64,000 nucleotides of DNA from Allorhizobium paknamense. Lineage in GTDB: Bacteria; Pseudomonadota; Alphaproteobacteria; Rhizobiales; Rhizobiaceae. Shown here one piece after another: positions 51,870-61,662 of the stretch. Each line of letters begins with the position of its first letter. Position 1 is the first letter of the stretch. Both the position numbers and the translations under genes were made by a program. Below the pieces are notes generated by a model. That model was not told the DNA's origin. It ran no database searches and was given only the letters and a program-made list of their open reading frames with translations. The DNA lies in NCBI RefSeq assembly GCF_030815125.1, contig NZ_JAUSWH010000001.1:558001-622000 (forward strand), read 5' to 3'.

Positions 51870-52360
51870 GAACGCAAAAACGGAAATGAATAGCAGCTGA
51901 AAATGGCAAACCTCACCACCGAATCCAACAATAGCAATTCTATAGCACGATTTTTTCTCACAACTAAAGATGTCTATACATTATTTAAGAAATCTGAATA
52001 TAACGGATTCTGTGGGTTTAAATCAAAATATGTTATGATAGCCGTCCGATCGGAGAAAAATTGGTTTCTGATTGAAACAAGCCGGATCTCAGCCTGACAC
52101 AACCCCTATTTGTTTTTAGGGGGGGCACTGATGAGGCAAACCGCAATGAGCAAAAGCCTTTATCCCACCGAACTTGACGAATAACAATTTTCAACACCTG
52201 CCATTTCCACCCGTTTCCGCGAGTGGCTGGATGGGTTGAAAAAAGTCCGCGAAAAAAGCGATTTCTTTTCAGCCGTGCAACGGCATGCAAAACCGCCCGG
52301 AGACATCCGCGCTCGAGCGCGGTAAACAACGGTTACTGCAAATCCCGTCCGGACCCCGCC
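51870..52360. other. AT-rich intergenic region with a doubtful 64-residue ORF
   Basis: The stretch 51890-52080 is far richer in A and T than its surroundings. A frame at 51903-52097 encodes 64 residues starting MANLTTESNNSN, with many Asn, Phe and Tyr, unlike the host proteins. No ribosome site is evident. A CCCCTA/TAGGGG hairpin (52103-52122) follows it. It may be a foreign remnant or simply a promoter region for the divergent genes. Confidence 0.35.
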
Positions 52361-53599
52361 ATGTTTGCCAGCCTTGCCTCCATTGCCACCCTGATGCTTT
52401 CCACCCTGCTGATGATGGCCGGCTTCGGAATGATGAATTACATGCTGCCGATCCGCGCGGTGGCTGAAGGCTGGTCCACCTTCACCATTTCGGTGATCGC
52501 CACCGGCTATACCTTCGGCTTTACCAGTTCCTGCGTGGTCACGCCGCATCTGGTGCAGCGGGTCGGCCATGTGCGGGTGTTTTCGGCGCTCATCACGCTT
52601 CTCACCGTATCAGTGCTGCTCTGCGCCCTGGTGATCGACTGGCGCGCCTGGACGCTGTTTCGCGGCCTTGCGGGTTTTGCCATCGCCGGCAGCTATCTCA
52701 TCATTGAAAGCTGGCTGAACGAGCGGGTCAATAACGAGCATCGCGGCGCAATTTTCTCGGTCTATATGATTGCCTGCCTCGTCGGCTCGATAGGCGGCCA
52801 ATATATCGTGCCCTTTGGCGATCCGCAGAATGTGGGGCTTTTCATCATCTGTGCGTTGATTTTCTCCAGCGCCATCTTTCCGACGGCACTGTCGTCGGCG
52901 CAATCACCGACACCGCTCAGCCATGCGCGCTTCGATCTTCTCAAGCTTTATCGCCGTTCGCCCATCGCCTTCATCGGCTCGCTGCTGTCCGGCGCGCTTT
53001 CGGGCACCTGGAGCAGCCTCGGCGCGGTCTATACCCAGAATATCGGGCTTTCCACAATGGAGGGCGCCACCTTGCTGGCAGCGGTGCTCGCAGGCGGTGC
53101 GCTGGCGCAGATGCCCATCGGACGCCTGTCGGACCGCATGGATCGACGCAAGGTCATGGTGGGCGCGGGCCTGTTCGGCGTGGGCTGCTGCCTTGCCATG
53201 ATCCTCATCGGCGGCCTCTCGCCGCTTGCCCTTTATGTCTGCGGTTTTTTTGTCGGCACCGTTCTTTATCCCGTTTATTCGCTGAACGTGGCCCATGCCA
53301 ATGATCTCGCCGAACCGAATGAATATGTGACGCTCTCCAGCGCCATCATGATCCTTTACGGCTTCGGCACCGTCACCGGGCCGCTGATCTCCGGCAGCAT
53401 CATGGAAACCATCGGCCCGAACGGCTTGTTTCTCAGCCTCGGCCTGTCCTTTCTGCTCTATGCCGCCTATGCGGCCTGGCGCATGCGCCGCAGAACCGGC
53501 GCCCCGTTCGACAAGGGCGCCTTCCAGGCATCTTCGCTTCCCATGCAGGGAACAGAGGCCGTTTCCGCCAAGATGAACGATCCGGCGGGAGATGTGTGA
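52361..53599 (+). CDS. MFS transporter, YcaD-like
   Basis: A 412-residue major facilitator protein with about twelve helices. The start MFASLASIATLMLSTLLMM leads straight into helix 1, so the ATG at 52361 is right even though the frame is open upstream. The loop after helix 8 has GRLSDRMDRRKVMV, the MFS signature in the second half. The segment IESWLNERVNNEHRGAIFSV is typical of the YcaD/sugar-phosphate-antiporter-like MFS_1 group. Substrate unknown. A family C repeat begins on its stop codon. Confidence 0.87.
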   Translation: MFASLASIATLMLSTLLMMAGFGMMNYMLPIRAVAEGWSTFTISVIATGYTFGFTSSCVVTPHLVQRVGHVRVFSALITLLTVSVLLCALVIDWRAWTLFRGLAGFAIAGSYLIIESWLNERVNNEHRGAIFSVYMIACLVGSIGGQYIVPFGDPQNVGLFIICALIFSSAIFPTALSSAQSPTPLSHARFDLLKLYRRSPIAFIGSLLSGALSGTWSSLGAVYTQNIGLSTMEGATLLAAVLAGGALAQMPIGRLSDRMDRRKVMVGAGLFGVGCCLAMILIGGLSPLALYVCGFFVGTVLYPVYSLNVAHANDLAEPNEYVTLSSAIMILYGFGTVTGPLISGSIMETIGPNGLFLSLGLSFLLYAAYAAWRMRRRTGAPFDKGAFQASSLPMQGTEAVSAKMNDPAGDV

Positions 53600-53720
53600 T
53601 ACGAAGAGCCATTGAAAATGGCAGTTCGTATTCCCCTTTCGAATATCTCAAGCCCTTGATGCATTTGAGATATTCGAAACTCTTTTAAGGCGAGGATGCG
53701 TTAGCATCTTCGAGCCTTGG
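53599..53720. repeat. Family C three-hairpin repeat, copy 2
   Basis: Starts at the last base of the TGA stop of the MFS gene. Hairpin 1 is 53599-53632 (ATACGAA/TTCGTAT), hairpin 2 is 53637-53679 (TTTCGAATATCTCAAG...GAGATATTCGAAA), and hairpin 3 is 53687-53718 (AAGGCGAGGATGC/GCATCTTCGAGCCTT). The next gene (53730) is convergent. Confidence 0.88.
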
Positions 53721-53729
53721 TGGAGAGGA

Positions 53730-54671
53730 TTAGCCGTTAGGAGACGCGGCCTTGCGCACGGCCTGCCGCTCAAGCCCAAGCTTGTGCTCGCGCAGAATGA
53801 TGAAGATGCCGGCTCCAGCCACGATCACCGTACCGATCAGCGTATTCATCGTCGGAAGATCGGCGAAAAACAGATAGCCCAACAATGAGCCGAACAGGAT
53901 GGAACTGTATTCAAACGGCGCAATCGTCGAGATATCCGCATGCCGATAGCCTTCCGTCAGGAAGATCTGGCCGAGCCCGCCCAGAAACCCGGCGAGCGCC
54001 AACAGGCCGAACTGGCGCGATGACAGGTCCGACCAGCCGAAGGGCAAGGTGAGCAGCGACATCAAGGCGGCGATGATGGAAAAATAGAGCACGATGGTCG
54101 CCGTCTTTTCCTCCTGCACCAGTTGCCGAACCTGCAGCATGGCGCCCGCCGCCAAAGCTGCGGCCACCAGCACCGCCGTTGCACCCATGGCCGCCTCCGA
54201 TCCGAAACCGTCGCTGCTGAACAAGGTCAGCTTCGGCCAGGAGAGGATTACCACCCCGAACAAGCCGACACAGACCGCCGTCCAGCGATAGAGCCGCACC
54301 TCCTCCTTGAGGAAGACGGCAGCGAACACCACCGCCACCAGCGGCATGGCATAACCCATGGCAATGGCGTCCGGCATGGGCAGATGCACGAGGCCGTAAA
54401 AGGAAAGACCCATGGAGGCGATGCCGATCACGCCCCGCTTCACATGGCCGAAGACATTGGCCGTCACGAAGCCCGTGCGCAATTGCCCGATCAGCGCCAG
54501 GTAGATGAAGATCGGGATCAGCGCGAAGGCCGAGCGATAGAAGGTAATCTGCCCGGCAGCAATGTCCGTTCCCGCAAGCTTGATGGCCGTTTGCATCAGG
54601 GTGAACAGGGTCACAGAGAAAATCTTGCACAGGATGCCGCGAAGGGGGCCTGTGGGAAGCGGGAATGGCAT
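53730..54671 (-). CDS. DMT-superfamily EamA transporter
   Basis: A 313-residue protein with ten predicted helices forming two EamA repeats (about residues 12-145 and 160-290). Helix-loop marks such as SVTLFTLMQTAIKL and PFEYSSILFGSLLGYLFFAD fit the drug/metabolite transporter superfamily. Such carriers export amino acids, nucleosides or other metabolites; the substrate cannot be read from sequence. The gene stands alone and converges on the MFS gene across a family C repeat. Confidence 0.88.
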   Translation of the reverse strand: MPFPLPTGPLRGILCKIFSVTLFTLMQTAIKLAGTDIAAGQITFYRSAFALIPIFIYLALIGQLRTGFVTANVFGHVKRGVIGIASMGLSFYGLVHLPMPDAIAMGYAMPLVAVVFAAVFLKEEVRLYRWTAVCVGLFGVVILSWPKLTLFSSDGFGSEAAMGATAVLVAAALAAGAMLQVRQLVQEEKTATIVLYFSIIAALMSLLTLPFGWSDLSSRQFGLLALAGFLGGLGQIFLTEGYRHADISTIAPFEYSSILFGSLLGYLFFADLPTMNTLIGTVIVAGAGIFIILREHKLGLERQAVRKAASPNG

Positions 54672-54926
54672 GAAGGAACCAGCGGGGAAAAATCAGACAC
54701 CTTGCTTTGCCCGAAAAACCCCGTGGAACGCAAGGGGCGCACACAAATTAGGCAAAAATCTTTCTTGCGGTCTTTTTATTCAAATAACCCCATAAATGGT
54801 CAGAAATTTGTACGCACAAAGCCTGACGTCTTCAGAATTACTTAACCATCCAACGAATTAGCTTGCTTATCCCCAGACATTCATGGGGAATCTGCTTGTT
54901 CCATCCGTTTTTGAGGACGTGATCCT

Positions 54927-56036
54927 ATGCAAGAGCCTCTCGCAGTCTCCCCCGGCCAGGCCGCGGTTGCGGCAACACCACGCTCCATGCGCATTCTGAC
55001 CGAAAGCATTGGCGCAGACCTTGAGCAATTCAGCGGCAGCAACAGCCATGTGGTCAAACAGATCCGCCTGCTGGCCATCAATGCCCTGATCGAAGCGGCG
55101 CGCGCGGGCGATGCCGGCAAGGGCTTCGCCGTGGTGGCGAATGAGGTGCAGCGTCTGGCGCAGAATGCCGGCGACATTGCCAGGCAGTTTGAGGAAAACG
55201 TGCTGGGACGGATCCAGACGGGCAAGGCCATGGCAGAGGGTCTTGTGCGTGACATGGAAGGCATCCGGCTCACGGACCTCTCCCTGACGCTGGTCCAGTT
55301 CATTGTGCGCAATTTGTTCGAACGCACCGCGGATGTGCGCTGGTGGGCCACCGATTCCGCCCTCTGGGAAGCCCTGGAAGCCCCCGATGCGGCAAAATTC
55401 GCCCATGCGGCAGAGCGGCTCGGTGTGATCAACCGCTTCTACACCGTCTATATCGATCTGGTCATGACCGATCTCAAAGGCCGGGTCGTGGCATCCGCCA
55501 ATCCCCGCTACCAGCGAAACCTCAAGGATCACAATCTGGCCTCGGAACCCTGGTTCCAGGCTGCCCGCCAATGCGGCAGCGGCGATGATTACATAGTCGA
55601 TGACGTCAAGAAGAGCAGCCTGCACGAGAACCGGGACGTTCTGGTCTATGCCACGGGCATCCGAAGCGGTGGCCGCAGCGACGGAGACCTTCTCGGCACG
55701 CTAGGCGTCTATTTCGACTGGCAGGCCCAGGGTCAGGCGATTGTGGAGAAGGAGGCCAACCTGCCGCCGCACATGGTGGACAAGACGGATGTGATGCTGC
55801 TGGACGGCACGTTGCGCGTCATCGCCAGCAGCAAGCCGGAAAGGCTCTATACGCACTTTCCGCTTCAGGCCAAAGGCGCGCCCAAGGGCAGCTATTACGA
55901 TGGTAACGGTAACATCATCGCCTTCGCCCGCACCCTTGGCTATGAGGATTATGACGGGCTCGGCTGGTATGGCGTCATCGTCCAGCAGGTGGAGGATGAG
56001 GCCGATATCCGCTCAAGGCTTGGCATTCGTCCATAA
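54927..56036 (+). CDS. Cytoplasmic chemotaxis-type receptor with N-terminal signalling tip and C-terminal Cache-like domain
   Basis: A 369-residue protein with no membrane segment or signal peptide. Residues 20-100 contain the signalling tip of methyl-accepting chemotaxis proteins: [20 protein letters not shown] then [12 protein letters not shown]. Residues about 110-360 form a Cache/PDC-like sensory domain, with [20 protein letters not shown], a [20 protein letters not shown] segment and DVLVYATGI. The order is the reverse of normal receptors, and the coiled coil is much shorter, with no obvious methylation helices. It probably contacts CheA/CheW from the cytosol or acts as a modulator. Start ATG 54927. 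Confidence 0.8.
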   Translation: MQEPLAVSPGQAAVAATPRSMRILTESIGADLEQFSGSNSHVVKQIRLLAINALIEAARAGDAGKGFAVVANEVQRLAQNAGDIARQFEENVLGRIQTGKAMAEGLVRDMEGIRLTDLSLTLVQFIVRNLFERTADVRWWATDSALWEALEAPDAAKFAHAAERLGVINRFYTVYIDLVMTDLKGRVVASANPRYQRNLKDHNLASEPWFQAARQCGSGDDYIVDDVKKSSLHENRDVLVYATGIRSGGRSDGDLLGTLGVYFDWQAQGQAIVEKEANLPPHMVDKTDVMLLDGTLRVIASSKPERLYTHFPLQAKGAPKGSYYDGNGNIIAFARTLGYEDYDGLGWYGVIVQQVEDEADIRSRLGIRP

Positions 56037-56180
56037 GAATGGCAAGTTCTTGATGTTTCGCGCGATCAAGTGAAAAACTAGTTCGGATTTTAGCAATCGT
56101 TCAGGAATTGCTGGCATGATCCCCGACATTGCGCAACCCCACTCGCGCGAAAAGATGCAATAAAAGATCAGGATATATTG

Positions 56181-58829
56181 ATGCGTACAGAAACGGGCCA
56201 GGTCATCAATCTGGCGGATTATCGCCCGACCGACTTCGTTCTGGAAAGAGTCGATCTAACCTTCGAACTGGACCCGACGGAAACCAAAGTGGAAGCGCGC
56301 CTCATCTTCCATCGGCGCGAAGACGCCGATCCGGCCGCACCCCTGGTCCTGGCAGGGGAAGATCTGGTTCTGGTCAGCCTGCTCTTCGACCAGATGGAAA
56401 TGGAGCCCGGCCGCTATCATGTTTCCCCGGATAGCCTGACCATCAACGACCTGCCAAAGAGCGAGCCTTTCGAGATCACCATCACCACGATGATCAATCC
56501 GGAGGCGAACACGCAATTGATGGGGCTTTACCGCTCCAATGGCGTCTATTGCACCCAGTGCGAGGCCGAAGGCTTCCGCCGCATCACCTATTTCCCCGAC
56601 CGGCCCGACGTGCTGTCGGTCTATACGGTCAACATCATCGCCGACAAGGCCGCCAATCCGCTTTTGCTGTCCAACGGCAATTTCCTCGGCGGTGCAGGCT
56701 ATGGCGAAGGCAAGCATTTTGCCGCCTGGTTCGACCCGCACCCGAAGCCCAGCTATCTCTTCGCCCTCGTCGCCGGTGATCTCGGCGTGGTGGAAGACAC
56801 ATTCACCACCCTGTCCGGCCGCGAAGTCGCGCTGAAAATCTATGTCGAGCATGGCAAGGAGCCAAACGCCGCCTATGCCATGGATGCGCTGAAGCGCTCG
56901 ATGAAATGGGACGAGGAGGTTTTCGGGCGCGAATACGATCTCGACATTTTCATGATCGTCGCCGTCTCGGATTTCAATTTCGGGGCAATGGAAAACAAGG
57001 GCCTCAACATATTCAACGATAAATACATCCTGGCCGATCCGGAAACCGCCACCGATCAGGACTACGCCAATATCGAGGCGATTGTCGCCCACGAATACTT
57101 CCACAACTGGACCGGCAACCGCATCACCTGCCGCGACTGGTTCCAGCTCTGCCTCAAGGAAGGCCTGACGGTCTATCGCGACCACGAGTTTTCCGCCGAC
57201 CAGCGCTCCCGCGCCGTCAAGCGTATTGCCGAGGTCCGGCATCTGCGTTCGGAACAGTTCGCCGAGGATGCAGGCCCGCTTGCCCATCCGGTGCGCCCGG
57301 CGGCCTATAAGGAAATCAACAATTTCTACACGACGACCGTCTACGAGAAGGGGTCTGAAGTCACGCGGATGATCGCCACCATCCTCGGCGCCGACCTCTT
57401 CAAGAAAGGCCTCGACCTCTATTTCGAGCGCCATGACGGTCAGGCGGCAACGGTCGAAGATTTCGTGCAATGCTTTGCCGATGTCTCGGGCCGGGATTTC
57501 ACGCAGTTTTCTCTCTGGTACAATCAGTCCGGCACGCCGCAGATTTCGGTGGAGACCGCTTTCGACGCTGCTGCAAAAACCTTCACGGTCAACCTTGGGC
57601 AATCCATACCGCCCACACCCGGCCAGCCGGTGAAGCAGCCCATGCATATCCCGTTGAAATTCGCGCTGCTGGGCGCCGATGGCGCGGGCCTGGCGCCCAC
57701 CACCATCACCGGCGGCGATGTCAGCGAAGACGTGCTGCACCTCACACTGCAAAACCAGAGCTTCACCTTCAGCGGCATTGCAGAGCAGCCGGTGCTGTCG
57801 CTCAATCGTGGCTTTTCCGCTCCGGTCACCCTGCATTTCAGCCAGAGCCCTGAGGCCTTGTCGCTGATTGCACGGCATGAGAACGATCTTTTCTCCCGCT
57901 GGCAGGCGCTCACCGATATGGCGCTGCCCGTGTTGACGGCTGCGGCCAAGGCCGCTGGCAATGGAAGCGAGATCGTGCCGGATGCCGTGCTGAAACAGAC
58001 GCTGCTGACCGTGGCCGCAGACGACAGTCTGGAGCCGGCCTTCCGCGCCCAGGCGCTGACGATCCCCTCGGAAATGGATATCGCCCGCGCCATCGGCTCC
58101 GATATCGATCCCGATGCCGTCCATCGCGCCCGCCAGACCATTCTGGGCGACATCGCGCTTACGGGGGCGGACACCTTCGCCACGATTTACCAGTCCATGC
58201 AGGACAAGGGCGCCTTCAGTCCCGATGCCGCCAGTGCCGGCAAGCGGGCCCTGAAAAATGCCGCCCTCTCCTATCTGGCCCATGCCTCGAAAAGCCCGAC
58301 CGCCGCCGCCCAGGCCTTCGCCGATGCCGATAACATGACGGATCTGTCGCAGGCGCTCTCCGTACTGGCACAGCATTTTCCCGATGCCGAAGAAACCCAG
58401 GCGGCACTTTCAAGCTTCGAAAGCCGCTTTAACGGCAATCCGCTGGTCATGGACAAGTGGTTCTCCATTCAGGCTGGTATTCCCGGTGAAAAGGCGCTGG
58501 CACGCATCACCGCCCTGATGGCAGGTCCGCATTTCAACGCCGGTAACCCCAATCGTGTGCGCGCGCTGATCGGCAGTTTCGCCTTCAGCAATCCCACCGG
58601 TTTCCATCGCCCGGATGGCGAGGGTTACCGCTTTCTGGCAGGGGAAATCCTGTTCCATGACAAGCGCAATCCGCAGCTCGCCGCCCGTCTGCTCACTTCC
58701 ATGCGCAGCTGGCGCATGCTGGAGAAAAACCGTGCCGCCCATGCCAAGGCAGCACTGGAAACCATCTCGACGGCGGACGGCCTATCCAACGACGTCCGCG
58801 ATATCGTGGACCGCATCCTCGAAGGCTGA
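56181..58829 (+). CDS. pepN: Aminopeptidase N
   Basis: An 882-residue M1-family zinc aminopeptidase that trims N-terminal residues from peptides in the cytoplasm. The exopeptidase motif GAMEN is at 268-272; zinc ligands are H304 and H308 in HEYFH, with the distal glutamate in LKEGLTV (E327) and catalytic E305. The C-terminal helical domain is complete, so the length is that of E. coli PepN. The ATG at 56181 is preceded by a weak AGGA. A terminator follows the gene. Confidence 0.95.
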   Translation: MRTETGQVINLADYRPTDFVLERVDLTFELDPTETKVEARLIFHRREDADPAAPLVLAGEDLVLVSLLFDQMEMEPGRYHVSPDSLTINDLPKSEPFEITITTMINPEANTQLMGLYRSNGVYCTQCEAEGFRRITYFPDRPDVLSVYTVNIIADKAANPLLLSNGNFLGGAGYGEGKHFAAWFDPHPKPSYLFALVAGDLGVVEDTFTTLSGREVALKIYVEHGKEPNAAYAMDALKRSMKWDEEVFGREYDLDIFMIVAVSDFNFGAMENKGLNIFNDKYILADPETATDQDYANIEAIVAHEYFHNWTGNRITCRDWFQLCLKEGLTVYRDHEFSADQRSRAVKRIAEVRHLRSEQFAEDAGPLAHPVRPAAYKEINNFYTTTVYEKGSEVTRMIATILGADLFKKGLDLYFERHDGQAATVEDFVQCFADVSGRDFTQFSLWYNQSGTPQISVETAFDAAAKTFTVNLGQSIPPTPGQPVKQPMHIPLKFALLGADGAGLAPTTITGGDVSEDVLHLTLQNQSFTFSGIAEQPVLSLNRGFSAPVTLHFSQSPEALSLIARHENDLFSRWQALTDMALPVLTAAAKAAGNGSEIVPDAVLKQTLLTVAADDSLEPAFRAQALTIPSEMDIARAIGSDIDPDAVHRARQTILGDIALTGADTFATIYQSMQDKGAFSPDAASAGKRALKNAALSYLAHASKSPTAAAQAFADADNMTDLSQALSVLAQHFPDAEETQAALSSFESRFNGNPLVMDKWFSIQAGIPGEKALARITALMAGPHFNAGNPNRVRALIGSFAFSNPTGFHRPDGEGYRFLAGEILFHDKRNPQLAARLLTSMRSWRMLEKNRAAHAKAALETISTADGLSNDVRDIVDRILEG

Positions 58830-58853
58830 CATCCCTTCAGAAGCATTTTCCAG

Positions 58854-58887
58854 CGCCCGGAACGCTAACCCGCGTTTCGGGCGTTTT
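58854..58887 (+). terminator. Intrinsic terminator of pepN
   Basis: CGCCCGGAACGC (58854-58865) pairs with GCGTTTCGGGCG (58872-58883) with one wobble pair, followed by four T residues. Confidence 0.85.
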
Positions 58888-58995
58888 GCTGTTTAAACAG
58901 CAAGCCTCGAACAAGAAAATCAGCTTATGAGAATAGGCTTATCAAACATAAATCTCCCTCGAGAGGATCGCGTGAACCATCTCTCCCGCCTAAAC

Positions 58996-59096
58996 CACGT
59001 TGCGGCTTATCAGCCTCATGCAATGTGCTTTAAGTTCATGTTTAACGCATGTCGTTCTCGCAAAACCGCTGCACACTTTTGCGCGACATGCTCTAG
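58996..59096. repeat. Family A' palindromic repeat
   Basis: CACGTTGCGGCTTATCAGCC through GCGCGACATGCTCTAG. Nearly identical to the left part of the composite at 40573 and the inverse of the copy at 50745. Confidence 0.83.
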
Positions 59097-59236
59097 CGGA
59101 TCAGGAAAAAGTGATTCTTCGCAAAGAGTTAACAAAGGGTTATTTTTTCCTCTGGACACGAAGAATCTCCAATGATTCATTAGCTTAGATTCGGGCGAGC
59201 GGCGCGGCGAATCACACGAGGATCAAGGCGGGGATA

Positions 59237-61564
59237 ATGGCGGACGTGCAGCGGGCAACCGCAGCCGATGATCGGTTGCGTCTCAAATATCTGAGATTTG
59301 CATCATCATTGAGGGCAATCGGTCAGAAGCTCCAGGCGGCGGAAACGCTGTCGGTCACGCAGACCGATGCAGCCTTGCGCCACATCATTCCCATCCTGGT
59401 CGTGGCCTTTCTCATCGTCATTGCCATGGCGCGCGGCCTTGGCCTGCTTTCGGAATATTCGCGGATGGAAAGCGCCATTCGCCACTCCACTGCGATGATG
59501 GCAACGGTTGCGGCCAATGCGCTGGCCAGCGGCCCAATCAAACCAGCCGACCTTGATCGCCCCGGTGCCGAGGCCCTGCTCCGGCAGTTCCTGCCCCAGG
59601 CGCGGCTGGATAATGAAAGCTTCGTGCTGCTGCTCGATCCCGATGGCCGCATTGTTGCAGGCTCGGAAACGGGCGCAGGCTTCGTCGGCTCCCATGTCAT
59701 GGATCTTTTTCCGGAGGTCGCCACCTTCCGCACCTATGGCGACCAGACCGGCGCCATCGAAACCGATATCAACGGCCTCAGCCACATCGCCGTCCTGGTG
59801 CCCACCGGCACCGATGGCGCGCTGGTGCTGGCCGCCCATTCACTGAAATCCGCCGCCGATTACTGGCGGGCAGAGATCGCCCTGAACGTCACGCTGTTTT
59901 CTGCGATTTCCCTCATCCTCATGGGCATTCTCTATGCCTATTTCGCGCAGGCGCGCCGAGCCCGGGAAACCACCGACATCTTCCTGGAATCCAATCGCCG
60001 GGTGGAAACGGCCCTTTCCCGTGGCCGTTGCGGGCTGTGGGATTTCGATCTCGCCACCCGAAAGCTGGTCTGGTCGCAGTCGATGTACGACATTCTCGGC
60101 CTTTCGCCACGCGGCGAAGCGCTGGCCTTTGCCGATGCCGCGCAATTGATGCACCCGGATGACGGCAATCTCTATGCGCTGGCGAAGGCTGTCGGCCGCG
60201 GTGAAAACCGGCAGATCGATCAGGTCTTCCGCATGCGCCATGCCAATGGCCATTATGTCTGGCTGCGCGCCCGCGCCCAGGTCATCCGCAGCAATTCGGG
60301 TGCGCCGCATGTCATCGGCATTGCCATGGATGTCACCGAGCATCATCGCCTCGCCCAGCGCTATGCCGAAGCCGATCAGCGTCTGGCAGATGCCATCGAG
60401 TGCACCTCGGAAGCCTTCGTGCTCTGGGACAAGAGCGACCGGCTGGTCATGTGCAACGCCCATTTCCAGCAGGTTTACGGCCTGCCGGATTCGGTGCTGG
60501 TGCCGGGCACCGAGCGCGCCGTGGTCAATGCCGCCGCCGCCCGCCCCATCATCCAGCGCCGTGTCAGCGACCCTTCAGGACTCGGCAGCGCCCGCACTAT
60601 GGAAATTCAGCTCGCGGACGAACGCTGGCTGCAGATCAACGAACGCCGCACCCGTGACGGCGGCATGGTCTCCGTCGGCACCGACATCACCCAGCTGAAG
60701 CGCCACCAGGAGCGCCTGCGGGAACAGGAACGCCGGCTCATGGCCACCATCGGCGATCTCTCTGCCTCGCAGAAAAAGCTGGAGCGGCAAAAGGCCGAAC
60801 TGTCGGACGCCAACGAAAAATATCTCGCCGAAAAACAGCGCGCCGAAGCCGCCAACAAGGCCAAATCCGAATTCCTCGCCAACATGTCGCATGAGTTGCG
60901 CACGCCGCTCAACGCCATTCTCGGCTTTTCGGAAATCCTCTGCACCGGCATGTTCGGCCCGCTCGGCTCCGGCAAATATGATGAATATGCCCGTGATATT
61001 CACGATAGCGGCAAGCATCTGCTCAACGTCATCAACGATATCCTCGACATGTCCAAGATCGAGGCCGGGCATATGAAGCTGAAATGCGAAAGGATCGATT
61101 TCGCGCCGCTGATCGACGAAACGCTGAGGCTCACCACCGTCTCCGCCACGGGGAAAAACATTTCCATAGAACCGAAGATTGACTCCGGGTTAAGCCTGAC
61201 GGCAGACCGCCGCGCTATGAAGCAGATTTTGCTCAATATTCTCTCCAATGCTGTAAAATTTACCGATGAGGGCGGCAAGATCGCCGTACGCGCCCGCAAG
61301 GTGCGCGGCGGCGTTTCCCTGATCATCGCGGATACGGGGATCGGCATCCCCAAGAAGGCGATCAGCAAGATCGGCCAGCCCTTCGAGCAGGTGCAAAGTC
61401 AGTATGCGAAAAGCAAAGGCGGCTCAGGCCTGGGGCTGGCCATTTCCCGGTCGCTCACCATGCTGCATGGCGGCAGGCTGAAAATACGGTCCCGCGAGGG
61501 CCAGGGCACAGCCGTCTGCATCGCCATCCCGGATTGCGAGAAGACGTTTTTTACCAGAAAATAA
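59237..61564 (+). CDS. pleC: PleC/DivJ-family sensor histidine kinase
   Basis: A 775-residue membrane histidine kinase. Helices at about 50-70 and 215-236 enclose an extracytoplasmic sensor of about 145 residues. Two PAS domains follow (about 250-375 and 385-500), then a coiled coil, the H box FLANMSHELRTPLNAILGFS with the phospho-acceptor H552, and the HATPase region (NILSNAVKFTDEGG, ADTGIGIP, GGSGLGLAIS). The H-box wording and the GMFGPLGSGKYDEYARDI segment after it are typical of the PleC/DivJ/PdhS group, which controls DivK and the cell cycle. Naming it pleC rests on that and on its closeness to glnE; another PdhS kinase is possible. Confidence 0.85.
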   Translation: MADVQRATAADDRLRLKYLRFASSLRAIGQKLQAAETLSVTQTDAALRHIIPILVVAFLIVIAMARGLGLLSEYSRMESAIRHSTAMMATVAANALASGPIKPADLDRPGAEALLRQFLPQARLDNESFVLLLDPDGRIVAGSETGAGFVGSHVMDLFPEVATFRTYGDQTGAIETDINGLSHIAVLVPTGTDGALVLAAHSLKSAADYWRAEIALNVTLFSAISLILMGILYAYFAQARRARETTDIFLESNRRVETALSRGRCGLWDFDLATRKLVWSQSMYDILGLSPRGEALAFADAAQLMHPDDGNLYALAKAVGRGENRQIDQVFRMRHANGHYVWLRARAQVIRSNSGAPHVIGIAMDVTEHHRLAQRYAEADQRLADAIECTSEAFVLWDKSDRLVMCNAHFQQVYGLPDSVLVPGTERAVVNAAAARPIIQRRVSDPSGLGSARTMEIQLADERWLQINERRTRDGGMVSVGTDITQLKRHQERLREQERRLMATIGDLSASQKKLERQKAELSDANEKYLAEKQRAEAANKAKSEFLANMSHELRTPLNAILGFSEILCTGMFGPLGSGKYDEYARDIHDSGKHLLNVINDILDMSKIEAGHMKLKCERIDFAPLIDETLRLTTVSATGKNISIEPKIDSGLSLTADRRAMKQILLNILSNAVKFTDEGGKIAVRARKVRGGVSLIIADTGIGIPKKAISKIGQPFEQVQSQYAKSKGGSGLGLAISRSLTMLHGGRLKIRSREGQGTAVCIAIPDCEKTFFTRK

Positions 61565-61592
61565 TACTAGGATTCATCAAAGATGACTCTTA
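61563..61592. repeat. Family C repeat, copy 3, left piece
   Basis: AATACTAGGATTCATCAAAG runs from the TAA stop of the kinase gene up to the insertion sequence. With the right piece at 62827-62920 it rebuilds hairpin 1 as AATACTA/TAGTATT. Confidence 0.82.
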
Positions 61593-61662
61593 GGTTCTGT
61601 TGACAAAGTGGATTCTCAAATCAGCTAGAGCATGATTCAAGGCTGCCTTTTAGGAGGCGATT

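Larger units (their letters stand above)
58830..59236. other. Gap between pepN and the histidine kinase gene
   Basis: This 407-base gap holds the pepN terminator, a family A' repeat and about 140 bases before the kinase gene that should include its promoter. Nothing else was recognised. Confidence 0.4.

Noticed and set aside
56256-58376. A 706-codon minus-strand frame opposite pepN
   Set aside because: Antisense shadow; the aminopeptidase has all its catalytic motifs.
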